From: Azospira restricta
GTDB taxonomy: Bacteria; Pseudomonadota; Gammaproteobacteria; Burkholderiales; Rhodocyclaceae
DNA: 64,000 nt
Direction of reading: 5' to 3'
NCBI RefSeq assembly: GCF_016858125.1
Contig: NZ_CP064781.1
Coordinates: forward strand, 3,605,501 to 3,669,500
Within the stretch, counting starts at the first letter, position 1. Every line of letters starts with the position of its first letter. Below the pieces are notes generated by a model that did no database searches, was not told the DNA's origin, and saw only the letters and a program-made list of their open reading frames with translations. Position numbers and translations under genes: made by a program. Positions 37,146-45,415 of the stretch are shown piece by piece.

Positions 37146-37934
37146 ATGGACGCTTCGCAGTTCGCCAGTTTCGCCCTGATCGCCGCCGGCGCCTTCCTCG
37201 CCGGCGGCATGAACGCGATCGCCGGCGGCGGCACCTTCTTCTCCTTTCCGGCGCTGTTGGCCGCCGGCGTGCCGCCGGTGACGGCGAATGCCAGCAACAC
37301 CGTCGCGCTGTGGCCGGCCAGCCTGTCCAGCGCCTGGGCCTACCGGCGGGAAGTGATGAAGCACAAGAAGTGGGCGCTGATCCTGATCGCCGTTTCCTTC
37401 GTCGGCGGCATCTGTGGCGGCCTGCTGCTGCTCGCCACCTCGAACGCCGCCTTCGCGAAGCTGATCCCCTGGCTGCTGCTGGTCGCCACCGCGCTGTTCG
37501 CCTTCTCCGGCCAGGTGCAGCGCATCGTCGGTTGGATCAAGGGCAAGCTCGGCGCGGCGCAATCGAACGAGCCCGGCAGCATCGGCGGCGCCGCCTTCCA
37601 GCTCGTCGTCGCCATCTACGGCGGCTTCTTCGGCGCCGGGCTCGGCATCCTGACGCTGGCCGCGCTGGCCATCCAGGGCTTCAGGGACATGCAGGAGCTG
37701 AACGCGCTGAAGAACGTCGCCTCGGCGGTGAACTACACCGTCGCCGCGATCACCTTCATCGTCGCCGGTGCGATCAGCTGGCCGCACACGCTGGTGATGC
37801 TGGCGACCGCCATGATCGGCGGCTATGCTGGAGCATCCCTGGCCCGCCGCCTGCCGGCCCTGTGGCTGCGCCGCCTGGTCGTCACCGTCGGCGCCAGCCT
37901 GACCGCCATCTATTTCTTCAAGACGTATTTCTGA
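37146..37934 (+). CDS. TauE/SafE family membrane permease
   Basis: A 262-residue membrane protein of the TauE/SafE (sulfite exporter, DUF81) family with about eight hydrophobic segments. The duplicated family motif is visible: FLAGGMNAIAGGGTFFSFPALLAAGVPPVTANASNTVAL in the first half and GFFGAGLGILTLAALAIQGF followed by LNALKNVASAVNYTVAA in the second. Substrates of this family are organic or inorganic anions. It is 21 bases upstream of aceB and shares its control region, so transport of a C2 compound feeding or relieving the glyoxylate shunt is a reasonable guess. A GTG at 37137 is an alternative start. Confidence 0.87.
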   Translation: MDASQFASFALIAAGAFLAGGMNAIAGGGTFFSFPALLAAGVPPVTANASNTVALWPASLSSAWAYRREVMKHKKWALILIAVSFVGGICGGLLLLATSNAAFAKLIPWLLLVATALFAFSGQVQRIVGWIKGKLGAAQSNEPGSIGGAAFQLVVAIYGGFFGAGLGILTLAALAIQGFRDMQELNALKNVASAVNYTVAAITFIVAGAISWPHTLVMLATAMIGGYAGASLARRLPALWLRRLVVTVGASLTAIYFFKTYF

Positions 37935-37955
37935 ACCTCACCCAAAGGAGCAAGC

Positions 37956-39554
37956 ATGAGCCTCAACCTCCCCGCCGGCGTGCAGATCAACGCGCCGCTC
38001 AAGCCCGGTTACGAAACCATCCTGACGCACGACGCGCTGGCCTTCGTCGCCAAGCTGCACCGCGCCTTCGAAGGCCGCCGCCAGGAGCTGCTGAAGGCCC
38101 GCGTCGCCCGCCAGGCGCGCATCGACGCCGGCGAGATGCCCGACTTCCTGCCGGAAACCAAGCACATCCGCGAAGGCGACTGGAAGATCGCGCCGCTGCC
38201 GAAGGCGCTCGAGCGCCGCCGCACCGAGATCACCGGCCCGGTCGAGGCGAAGATGATCATCAACGCCTACAACTCGGGCGCCGATTCGTACATGACCGAC
38301 TTCGAGGATTCGAACAGCCCGAACTGGGACAACCAGATCCAGGGCCAGGTCAACCTGTACAAGGCGATCCGCCGCGAGCTGTCGTTCAAGAACGAGGCCG
38401 GCAAGGAATACAAGCTGAACGACCAGATCGCCACGCTGCAGATCCGTCCGCGCGGCTGGCACCTCGACGAGAAGCACGTCACCGTGGACGGCCAGCGCGT
38501 CGGCGGCGGCATCTTCGACTTCGCCCTGGTCTTCTTCCACAACGCCAAGGAGCAGATCGCCCGCGGCGCCGGCCCGTTCTACTACCTGCCGAAGATGGAG
38601 TCGCACCTCGAGGCGCGCCTGTGGAACGACATCTTCGTCATGGCACAGGAGCACGTCGGCCTGCCGCAGGGCACGATCAAGGCCACCGTGCTGGTCGAGA
38701 CGATCCTCGCCACCTTCGAGATGGAAGAGATCCTCTACGAGCTGCGCAACCACTCCGCCGGCCTGAATGCCGGACGCTGGGACTACATCTTCTCGTGCAT
38801 CAAGAAATTCAAGAAGAACAAGGATTTCTGCCTCGCCCAGCGCGGCGCGATCACGATGGAAGTGCCGTTCATGCGTTCCTACGCGCTGGCCCTCGTCCAG
38901 GCCTGCCACAAGCGCGGCGCGCCGGCGATGGGCGGCATGTCGGCCCTGATCCCGATCAAGAACGACCCGGTGGCCAACGAGAAGGCGCTCGCCGGCATCC
39001 GCCACGACAAGACCCGCGACGCCAAGGACGGCTTCGACGGCGGCTGGGTCGCGCACCCGGGCCTCGTCGCCATCGCCCACGAGGAGTTCGTCAAGGTCCT
39101 CGGCGACAAGCCGAACCAGTGGGAGAAGCAGGTCGAGGGCACGTTCGGCCCGAAGGACTGGCTGAACTTCCAGCCCGAGCAGCCGATCACCGAAGCCGGC
39201 CTGCGCAACAACATCAACGTCGGCATCCACTACCTCGGCAGCTGGCTCGCCGGCAACGGCTGCGTGCCGATCCACAACCTGATGGAAGACGCCGCCACCG
39301 CCGAGATCTCCCGCTCGCAGGTGTGGCAGTGGGTGGTTTCGCCGAAGGGCGTGCTCGACGACGGCCGCAAGGTCACCGTCGAGATGGTGCGCGGCATGAT
39401 CCCCGAGGAACTGGCCAAGGTGAAGGCCACCGTTACCGCCCAGGGCGAGGACACCGCCACCTACGACCAGGCGGCGGAGATCTTCGACAAGATGTCGCTG
39501 ACGCCGGAGTACCCGGAGTTCCTGACGCTGCCGCTGTACGAGGCGATGGCGTAA
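37956..39554 (+). CDS. aceB: Malate synthase A
   Basis: A 532-residue enzyme condensing glyoxylate with acetyl-CoA to malate, the second shunt step. The A-type (not G-type) sequence is clear: KMIINAYNSGADSYMTDFEDSNSPNWDN, KMESHLEARLWNDIF, and the catalytic-region ETILATFEMEEILYELRNHSAGLNAGRWDYIFS. A Shine-Dalgarno AAAGGAG precedes the ATG. It follows the TauE-like permease in one transcription unit; aceA lies about 3 kb upstream on the same strand but in a separate unit. A terminator follows. Confidence 0.97.
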   Translation: MSLNLPAGVQINAPLKPGYETILTHDALAFVAKLHRAFEGRRQELLKARVARQARIDAGEMPDFLPETKHIREGDWKIAPLPKALERRRTEITGPVEAKMIINAYNSGADSYMTDFEDSNSPNWDNQIQGQVNLYKAIRRELSFKNEAGKEYKLNDQIATLQIRPRGWHLDEKHVTVDGQRVGGGIFDFALVFFHNAKEQIARGAGPFYYLPKMESHLEARLWNDIFVMAQEHVGLPQGTIKATVLVETILATFEMEEILYELRNHSAGLNAGRWDYIFSCIKKFKKNKDFCLAQRGAITMEVPFMRSYALALVQACHKRGAPAMGGMSALIPIKNDPVANEKALAGIRHDKTRDAKDGFDGGWVAHPGLVAIAHEEFVKVLGDKPNQWEKQVEGTFGPKDWLNFQPEQPITEAGLRNNINVGIHYLGSWLAGNGCVPIHNLMEDAATAEISRSQVWQWVVSPKGVLDDGRKVTVEMVRGMIPEELAKVKATVTAQGEDTATYDQAAEIFDKMSLTPEYPEFLTLPLYEAMA

Positions 39555-39580
39555 GCCGCGACACCTAGCCGCACAATGAG

Positions 39581-39617
39581 AACGGCGCTCCGGGAAACCG
39601 GGCGCCGTTTTTTATTT
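39581..39617 (+). terminator. aceB terminator
   Basis: Stem AACGGCGC/GCGCCGTT with an inner CGG/CCG pairing, followed by TTTTTTATTTTTT-type sequence. Confidence 0.85.
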
Positions 39618-39705
39618 TTTGTATCGAATATATCGACTTTTATCATTATTTTCAGACCGATCGGCATGCAATAGACTGGCACCGTCATCCCGATGGAGTG
39701 CCGCC

Positions 39706-40062
39706 ATGCTCGCCGCCCTCACCCAGCTCCTGATCTTCCAGCTCGTCGGCGAAGTCATCGCCCGCGGCCTCGACCTGCCGGTGCCGGGCCCGGTGCTCGG
39801 CATGCTGCTGCTCTTCCTCGCGCTCGCGCTGCGCCGCGGGCCGGACAGGGAACTGCAGACGACCAGCCACACCCTGCTGCAGCACCTGTCGCTGCTGTTC
39901 GTTCCGGCCGGCACCGGCATCGTCGTGCATCTCGACCGCGTCGCCGACGAATGGCTGCCGCTGCTGCTGTCGCTCGTCGCCAGCACCGTGCTGACGCTCG
40001 CCGTCACCGCGCTGACGATGCGTGCGCTGGCCCGTCGCAGCGCGCCGGGAGAGCACGCATGA
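39706..40062 (+). CDS. CidA/LrgA family membrane protein
   Basis: A 118-residue holin-like protein with four hydrophobic helices. LTQLLIFQLVGEVIARGLDLPVPGPVLGMLLLFLALAL and LSLLFVPAGTGIVVHLDRVADEWLPLLLSLVASTVLTLAVTALTM are typical of the family. With LrgB partners it has been linked to murein hydrolase control and, in Bacillus, to pyruvate transport. ATG at 39706 with GGAG upstream; a TAGACT -10-like element lies at 39672-39677. The lrgB ATG overlaps the stop (ATGA). Confidence 0.88.
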   Translation: MLAALTQLLIFQLVGEVIARGLDLPVPGPVLGMLLLFLALALRRGPDRELQTTSHTLLQHLSLLFVPAGTGIVVHLDRVADEWLPLLLSLVASTVLTLAVTALTMRALARRSAPGEHA

Positions 40063-40790
40063 ATCCGCGCATCGCCGACCTCTGGGTCTACCTGTCGGCG
40101 TCGCCGCTGCTCGGGCTGACGCTGACGCTGCTCGCCTACCAGGGCGCCTGGTGGGTCCATCGCCGCTGCGGCGCCAGCCCGCTGGCCAACCCGGTGCTGA
40201 TCGCCGTCGCCGCGCTGGTCGCGCTGTTGCTCGCCACTGGCACGCCGTACCCGACCTATTTCGACGGCGCACAGTTCGTGCATTTCCTGCTCGGCCCGGC
40301 CACCGTCGCGCTCGCCGTGCCGCTCTACCAGCAGTTCGGCCGCGTCCGCGCGATGCTGCTGCCGGTGCTCGGCGGACTGCTCGCCGGCAGCCTGACGGCG
40401 GCGCTGTCGGCGGTCGCGATCGCCCGCCTGTTCGGCGCCAGCCCGGCGACGCAGCTGTCGCTGGCGCCGAAGTCGGTGACGACGCCGATCGCCATGGGCA
40501 TCGCCGAGCGCCTCGGCGGCATCCCGTCGCTGACCGCGGTGCTGGTGATCGCCACCGGCATCCTCGGCGCCGTCGGCGCGCGCTACCTGTTCGACTTCCT
40601 GCGCGTGCGCGACACCGCGATCCGCGGCTTCGCGCTCGGCGTCGCCTCGCACGGCATCGGCACCGCCCGCGCCTTCCAGGTGAGCGAGCAGACCGGCGCC
40701 TTCGCCGCACTGGCGATGGGCATGAACGGCATCGTCACCGCCCTGCTGGTCCCCTTGCTGATCCCGCTGTTCGGCCAGGCCGCTAGCTGA
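40059..40790 (+). CDS. LrgB family membrane protein
   Basis: A 243-residue partner of the CidA/LrgA protein. LLATGTPYPTYFDGAQFVHFLLGPATVALAVPLYQQ, LAPKSVTTPIAMGIAERLGG and FALGVASHGIGTARAFQVSEQTGAFAALAMGMNGIVTA are the conserved family blocks. It overlaps the convergent hydrolase gene by eight bases at its stop. Confidence 0.92.
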   Translation: MNPRIADLWVYLSASPLLGLTLTLLAYQGAWWVHRRCGASPLANPVLIAVAALVALLLATGTPYPTYFDGAQFVHFLLGPATVALAVPLYQQFGRVRAMLLPVLGGLLAGSLTAALSAVAIARLFGASPATQLSLAPKSVTTPIAMGIAERLGGIPSLTAVLVIATGILGAVGARYLFDFLRVRDTAIRGFALGVASHGIGTARAFQVSEQTGAFAALAMGMNGIVTALLVPLLIPLFGQAAS

Positions 40791-41814
40791 AAAAGAAATC
40801 GACCAGCGCCGGATCGACGTCGGCGACGCCGGCGTGCTGCCAGCTCGGCGCGCGGTCCTTGTCGACCAGCAGCGCGCGGATGCCCTCGCGGGCATCGCCA
40901 TGGGCGAAGCAGTGCCGCATCAGTCCGCGCTCCATGCGAAAGCACGCCTCCAGCGCGAGGCCGCGGCCGCGCCGCAGCTGCTCGTGGGTGACGCACAGCA
41001 TCAGCGGCGAGAGCTTCTCCAGCTGCGCCAGCGTGTGCGCCGACCAGGCCCGGCTGCCCGCCCCGGCGTCGCCGGCCAGCGACGCCATGATCGCGGGAAC
41101 GCTGTCGCTGGAAAAATGCTGCGCGATGGCCGCCAGGACTTGCGCATCGAAGACGTCGGGCACTGTGCCGCTCGGGACGTCGGCCGGCCAATCATCGGCG
41201 TCGATGCGCGCGAGCAAGGCTGACAGGTCGTCGAGAGCATCGCTGCGCACCAGCCGGTCGGCCAGCCCGCAGGCCAGCGCATCGGCACCGCTGATGGTCT
41301 GGCCGACGAGGCCGAGGTAGTTGGCCAGCGCCGGCGGCAGCCGTGCCAGGAAGAAGCTGGCGCCGACGTCGGGGAAGAGGCCGATCGCCGTCTCCGGCAT
41401 CGCCATGCGCGTGCGCTCGGTGACGAGGCGCAGCGCGCAGCCCTGGCCGATGCCCATGCCGCCGCCCATCACCACCCCGTCCAGCAGCGCGATGGTCGGC
41501 TTCGGATAGCGGTGGATGCGGCAGTCGAGCGCGTACTCCTCGTCGAAGAACTGCCCGAGCTCGGGCGCCTCGGCCAGCGCGTCGCGATACAGCGAACGGA
41601 TGTCGCCGCCGGCGCAGAAGGCCCGCCCGCCGGCGCTGCGGAACAGCACCGCGCGCACCGCCGGATCGTCGGCCCAGGCGTCGAGCTGCGCGGCGATCTG
41701 CCGGATCGTCGGCAGGTCCAGCGCATTGAGCACCTGCGGCCGGTTCAGCGAAACGATGCCGACGCCGCCGATGCACGAGAACAGGACTTCCGTACCCCGC
41801 AGCCGATCGTTCAT
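40783..41814 (-). CDS. 3-hydroxyisobutyryl-CoA hydrolase-type enoyl-CoA hydratase/isomerase family protein
   Basis: A 343-residue crotonase-fold protein. The length and the motifs AFCAGGDIRSLYRDA (oxyanion hole), PKPTIALLDGVVMGGGMGIGQGCALRLVTERTRMAMPETAIGLFPDVGASFFLARLPPALANYLGL fit 3-hydroxyisobutyryl-CoA hydrolases, which release 3-hydroxyisobutyrate in valine breakdown; the Glu of MPETAIGLFPDVG and the following Asp are in the expected catalytic places. It closes the minus-strand liv-mms cluster, 16 bases after livM, which supports the assignment. Confidence 0.87.
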   Translation of the reverse strand: MNDRLRGTEVLFSCIGGVGIVSLNRPQVLNALDLPTIRQIAAQLDAWADDPAVRAVLFRSAGGRAFCAGGDIRSLYRDALAEAPELGQFFDEEYALDCRIHRYPKPTIALLDGVVMGGGMGIGQGCALRLVTERTRMAMPETAIGLFPDVGASFFLARLPPALANYLGLVGQTISGADALACGLADRLVRSDALDDLSALLARIDADDWPADVPSGTVPDVFDAQVLAAIAQHFSSDSVPAIMASLAGDAGAGSRAWSAHTLAQLEKLSPLMLCVTHEQLRRGRGLALEACFRMERGLMRHCFAHGDAREGIRALLVDKDRAPSWQHAGVADVDPALVDFFFS

Positions 41815-41830
41815 TTCGCCGCCCCGCCGC

Positions 41831-42775
41831 TCACGGCTTTTCCCCGATCATCCGGCGATAGAGCGCGATCGACTCGCCGACCACGCCGCGCCGGAAGGCC
41901 AGCACGCAGAGCACGAAGATGACGCCCATGATCACCGTCACCAGCGAGCCGACCTTGTCGGCGAGCAGGTTCTGCAAGGCGACGATGACGGTGGCACCGA
42001 CCAGCGGTCCGAGCACCGTGCCGACGCCGCCGACCAGCGTCATCAGCACCACTTCGCCGGAGGCATGCCAGTGCGCGTCGGTCAGCGTCGCGAAGGTGAA
42101 CACCAGCGTCTTGGTCGCCCCGGCCAGGCCGGCCAGCGCGGCCGACAGCACGAAGGCGAGCAGCTTGTAGCGGGCGACGTCGTAGCCGAGCGAGATGGTG
42201 CGCGGCTCGTTCTCGCGGATCGCCTTCAGGATCTGCCCGAACGGCGAATCGATGATGCGCCGGATCAGCCAGAAGGCGCCGCAGAAGATCGCCACGACGA
42301 GGTAGTAGAGGTTGGTGTCGTCGCTGAGGTCGATGCCGAACAGGCTGCCGCGCGGCACGTCCTGCAGGCCGTCCTCGCCGCCGGTGAAGGACGAACGGAT
42401 GAAGACGAAGTACACCATCTGCGCCAGCGCCAGCGTGGTCATCGTGAAATAGATGCCCTGGCGGCGGATGGCCAGGCTGCCGACGACCCAGCCGAGCGCC
42501 GCGGCGCCGGCGGTGCCGAGCAGCAGCCCGACCAGGGTCGGCACTTCCCAGACCTTCAGCGCATGCCCGGTCAGGTAGGCGGCGCTGCCGAGGAAGGCGG
42601 CGTGGCCGAAGGAGAGCAGCCCGGTATAGCCGAGCAGCAGGTTGAAGGCGCAGGCGAACAGCGCGAAACACAGCACCTTCATCACCAGCACCGGATAGAT
42701 CGCCAGCGGCGCGAGGAGGAGCAGGACGACCCCGGCGAGGTAGGCGGCGCCGGTCTTGCCGAAAACGGTGTTCAT
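41831..42775 (-). CDS. livM: Branched-chain amino acid-type ABC transporter permease LivM
   Basis: A 314-residue inner-membrane permease. Conserved blocks are FNLLLGYTGLLSFGHAAFLGSAAYLTGH, SLAIRRQGIYFTMTTLALAQMVYF, RAIRENEPR-like KAIRENEPRTISLGYDVARYKLLAFVLSAALAGLAG and LMTLVGGVGTVLGPLVGATVIVAL. Its ATG overlaps the livH stop by four bases. Substrate cannot be read from the permease. Confidence 0.93.
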   Translation of the reverse strand: MNTVFGKTGAAYLAGVVLLLLAPLAIYPVLVMKVLCFALFACAFNLLLGYTGLLSFGHAAFLGSAAYLTGHALKVWEVPTLVGLLLGTAGAAALGWVVGSLAIRRQGIYFTMTTLALAQMVYFVFIRSSFTGGEDGLQDVPRGSLFGIDLSDDTNLYYLVVAIFCGAFWLIRRIIDSPFGQILKAIRENEPRTISLGYDVARYKLLAFVLSAALAGLAGATKTLVFTFATLTDAHWHASGEVVLMTLVGGVGTVLGPLVGATVIVALQNLLADKVGSLVTVIMGVIFVLCVLAFRRGVVGESIALYRRMIGEKP

Positions 42776-43662
42776 GATTGCTGCCTCCCGAAAAGCCCGG
42801 ACGGGCGAAGCATGAGCACGATGGCCATGATGATGAAGACGACGGTGGCGCTGACCTCCGGCCAGAACACCTTGGCCAGGCCCTCGATCAGGCCGAGGCC
42901 GAGTCCGGTGACGACGGTGCCGAGGATCGAGCCCATGCCGCCGATCACCACCACGGCAAAGACGACGATGATCAGGTTGGAGCCCATCAGCGGCCCGACC
43001 TGCGTCGCCGGCGCCGCCAGCACGCCGGCCAGCCCGGCCAGGCCGACGCCGAAACCGTAGGTCAGCATCACCATCAGCGGCACGTTGATGCCGAAGGCCT
43101 GGGTCAGCTTGGGATTCTCGGTGGCGGCGCGCAGATAGGCGCCGAGGCGCGTCTTCTCGATCACGTACCAGGTGAAGAGGCAGATCGCCAGCGAGGCGAC
43201 GATGACCCAGGCGCGGTACTTCGGCAGCATCATGAAGCCGAGGTCGAGGGCGCCGCCGAGACCTTCCGGGATCGGATAGGGCTGGCCGGCGACGCCGTAG
43301 GAATCGCGGAACAGCCCTTCCATGATCAGCGCCAGGCCGAAGGTCATCAGCAGGCCGTAGAGGTGGTCGAGCTTGTACAGCCACTGCAGCAGCAGGCGCT
43401 CGATCACGATGCCGATCAGGCCGACGGCCAGCGGCGCCAGCAGCAGCATCCACCAGTAGCCGACGCCGAGGTACTGCAGCCCCATCCAGGCCAGCATGGC
43501 GCCGGCCATGTACAGCGCGCCGTGGGCGAAGTTGATGATGTTGAGCATGCCGAAGATCACGGCCAGGCCGAGACTCAGCATCGCGTAGAAGGAGCCGTTG
43601 ACCAGCCCCAGCACCAGCTGCCCGTAGAGGGCGGCCAGCGGAATGCCGAACAGTTCAGTCAT
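42772..43662 (-). CDS. livH: Branched-chain amino acid-type ABC transporter permease LivH
   Basis: A 296-residue permease with LVLGLVNGSFYAMLSLGLAVIFGMLNIINFAHGALYMAGAMLAW, GLLMTFGLALIMEGLFRDSYG, GAYLRAATENPKLTQAFGINV and VFAVVVIGGMGSILGTVVTGLGLGLIEGL, all diagnostic of LivH. It is preceded by 72 bases after livF that hold only a doubtful 24-codon frame. Confidence 0.94.
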   Translation of the reverse strand: MTELFGIPLAALYGQLVLGLVNGSFYAMLSLGLAVIFGMLNIINFAHGALYMAGAMLAWMGLQYLGVGYWWMLLLAPLAVGLIGIVIERLLLQWLYKLDHLYGLLMTFGLALIMEGLFRDSYGVAGQPYPIPEGLGGALDLGFMMLPKYRAWVIVASLAICLFTWYVIEKTRLGAYLRAATENPKLTQAFGINVPLMVMLTYGFGVGLAGLAGVLAAPATQVGPLMGSNLIIVVFAVVVIGGMGSILGTVVTGLGLGLIEGLAKVFWPEVSATVVFIIMAIVLMLRPSGLFGRQQS

Positions 43663-43734
43663 GATGGGTTCCCCGATGGAGGCGGCCGGCGGCGGGCGCC
43701 GCGTCTTGCCGGTGCAGGTTCACGTTCATCGCGC

Positions 43735-44442
43735 TCACACTCCCAGGTATTGCTGCAGCAGCGGCTGCTTCTCGGCCAGCTCGTGATTGGCGATCTCCGC
43801 CACCACCTGGCCGTGCTCGACGATGCACATGCGATCGGCCAGCGGCGCGGCGAAGCGGAAGTTCTGCTCGACCAGGACGATGGTGTAGTCGCGCTTCTTC
43901 AGCTCGCCGATGATCTCGGCCAGCTTCTGCACGATCACCGGTGCCAGGCCTTCCGAGATCTCGTCGAGCAGCAGCAGCCGGGCGCCGGTGCGCAGGATGC
44001 GCGCCATCGCCAGCATCTGCTGTTCGCCGCCGGACAGCCGGGTGCCTTGGCTGTGCCGGCGCTCCTTGAGGTTCGGGAACATCGCGTAGAGCTCGTCGAT
44101 GCTCATGCCGCCGGACGAGACGCGCGGCGGCAGCAGCAGGTTTTCCTCGCACGACAGCCCGGCGTAGATGCCGCGCTCCTCCGGGCAGTAGCCGACGCCG
44201 AGCTGGGCGATCTTGTGCGGCGAGAGGCCGACGACCTCGCGGCCGTTGACCATGATCGACCCGGTCCGCCGGCCGGTCAGCCCCATCAGCGCACGCAGCG
44301 TGGTGGTCCGGCCGGCGCCGTTGCGACCGAGCAGCGACACGCACTCGCCGCGCCGCACCGAGAAATCCATGCCGTGCAGGATGTGCGATTCGCCGTAGAA
44401 GGCATGCAGGTCGGAGACCCGCAGGTATTCGGTAGCGCTCAT
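43735..44442 (-). CDS. livF: ABC transporter ATP-binding protein LivF, Walker A with Arg
   Basis: A 235-residue ATPase of the Liv-type importer. The D-loop/Walker B (ARLLLLDEISEGLAP), signature (LSGGEQQML) and family motif HAFYGESHILHGMDFSVRRGECVSLLGRNGAG are intact. The Walker A reads GRNGAGRTT: the lysine that normally contacts the ATP phosphates is an arginine (codon CGG). LivG next to it has the normal lysine, so the pair would be asymmetric. ATG at 44442, one base after livG ends. Confidence 0.92.
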   Translation of the reverse strand: MSATEYLRVSDLHAFYGESHILHGMDFSVRRGECVSLLGRNGAGRTTTLRALMGLTGRRTGSIMVNGREVVGLSPHKIAQLGVGYCPEERGIYAGLSCEENLLLPPRVSSGGMSIDELYAMFPNLKERRHSQGTRLSGGEQQMLAMARILRTGARLLLLDEISEGLAPVIVQKLAEIIGELKKRDYTIVLVEQNFRFAAPLADRMCIVEHGQVVAEIANHELAEKQPLLQQYLGV

Positions 44443-44443
44443 C

Positions 44444-45355
44444 TCAGGCCTCCTGCAGGGCCGCGCCCCGAAGGAAGCCCCCTTGGGGGGCCCCGAGGGC
44501 GGGTTGGCCGCCGCGGGGGGCAGCGAACGAAGCGGGCGCGGGGGGCGTTTCCTCATGCCCGGCCGGCGACGCCAGTGCCGCCGCCTCGCTGCCCATGTAG
44601 GCCTCGATCACCGACGGGTTGGCGGAGACCTCGGCGTAGGCGCCTTCGGCCAGGATCGATCCGCGCGCGAGCACGGTGATCCGGTCGCTGATCCCGGAAA
44701 CGACCTTCATGTTGTGCTCGACCATCAGGATCGTGCGGTTGGCCGAGACCTGCTTGATCAGTTGCATGACGCGGTCGACGTCCTCGTGTCCCATGCCCTG
44801 CGTCGGCTCGTCGAGCAGCAGCAGCTCCGGATCGAGCGCCAGCGTCGTGGCGATTTCGAGCGCCCGCTTGCGCCCGTAGGGCAGGTCGCCGGTGCGCATC
44901 GTCGCGTAGCTCTCCAGCCCGACCGCGGCCAGCAGTTCCATCGCCCGCTCGTTGAGGCGGTCGAGGCTGCGCCCCGCCTTCCAGAAGTGGAAGCTGGTGC
45001 CGAGCTTGCGCTGCAGCGCGATGCGCACGTTCTCGAGCACCGACAGGTTGGGGAAGACGGCGCTGATCTGGAAGGAGCGGACGACGCCGCGGCGGGCGAT
45101 GCGCTCGGGCGCCTCGCGCGTGATGTCGCTGCCGTTGAAGCGGATCTCGCCGCGCGTGGGTTCGAGAAACTTGGTCAGCAGGTTGAAGCAGGTGGTCTTG
45201 CCCGCCCCGTTCGGCCCGATCAGCGCGTGGATATGCCCGCGCCGTACCTTCAGGCTGACCTCGTTGACCGCGACGAAGCCGCGGAACTCCTTGGTCATGC
45301 CCGATGTTTCGAGGATGTAGTCGTGTTCGTTTGCCAAGATGGGTGTCTCCTCCAT
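44444..45355 (-). CDS. livG: ABC transporter ATP-binding protein LivG with repeat-derived C-terminal tail
   Basis: A 303-residue ATPase with normal Walker A (IGPNGAGKTTCFNLLTKFL), the LivG-specific VRSFQISAVFPNLSVLENVRIAL, and Walker B (LLLLDEPTQGMGHED). The family usually ends near residue 255-262 (EVSANPSVIEAYMG). Here about 41 extra residues follow, low in complexity (Pro/Ala/Gly/Gln-rich), encoded by a GC-rich inverted-repeat element at about 44456-44545. The tail is probably not functional. Confidence 0.92.
   Translation of the reverse strand: MEETPILANEHDYILETSGMTKEFRGFVAVNEVSLKVRRGHIHALIGPNGAGKTTCFNLLTKFLEPTRGEIRFNGSDITREAPERIARRGVVRSFQISAVFPNLSVLENVRIALQRKLGTSFHFWKAGRSLDRLNERAMELLAAVGLESYATMRTGDLPYGRKRALEIATTLALDPELLLLDEPTQGMGHEDVDRVMQLIKQVSANRTILMVEHNMKVVSGISDRITVLARGSILAEGAYAEVSANPSVIEAYMGSEAAALASPAGHEETPPAPASFAAPRGGQPALGAPQGGFLRGAALQEA
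44456..44545. repeat. GC-rich REP-like element inside the end of livG
   Basis: Dense short inverted runs (GAAGCCCCCTTGGGGGGCC, GGGGGGC, CCGCGGGG and GCCCCCC on the opposite strand) resemble extragenic palindromes common in betaproteobacteria. A partly similar AAGCCCCCTTCGGG occurs at 14925-14938. Only fragments are shared, so repeat status needs a genome-wide check. Confidence 0.5.
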
Positions 45356-45415
45356 CCGTTGTTCTTCATCCGCTGCCGGCCTGACGGGCCGGCAGCGGAG
45401 CTTCAGGCGCGTGCC

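Noticed and set aside
39621-39640. TATCGA direct repeats after the aceB terminator
   Set aside because: Two short copies in an AT-rich stretch; no match elsewhere and no clear role.
43655-43729. A 24-codon frame between livF and livH whose stop overlaps the livH start
   Set aside because: No Shine-Dalgarno of note, no composition or similarity to support it, and the gap is only 72 bases; kept out of the gene list.
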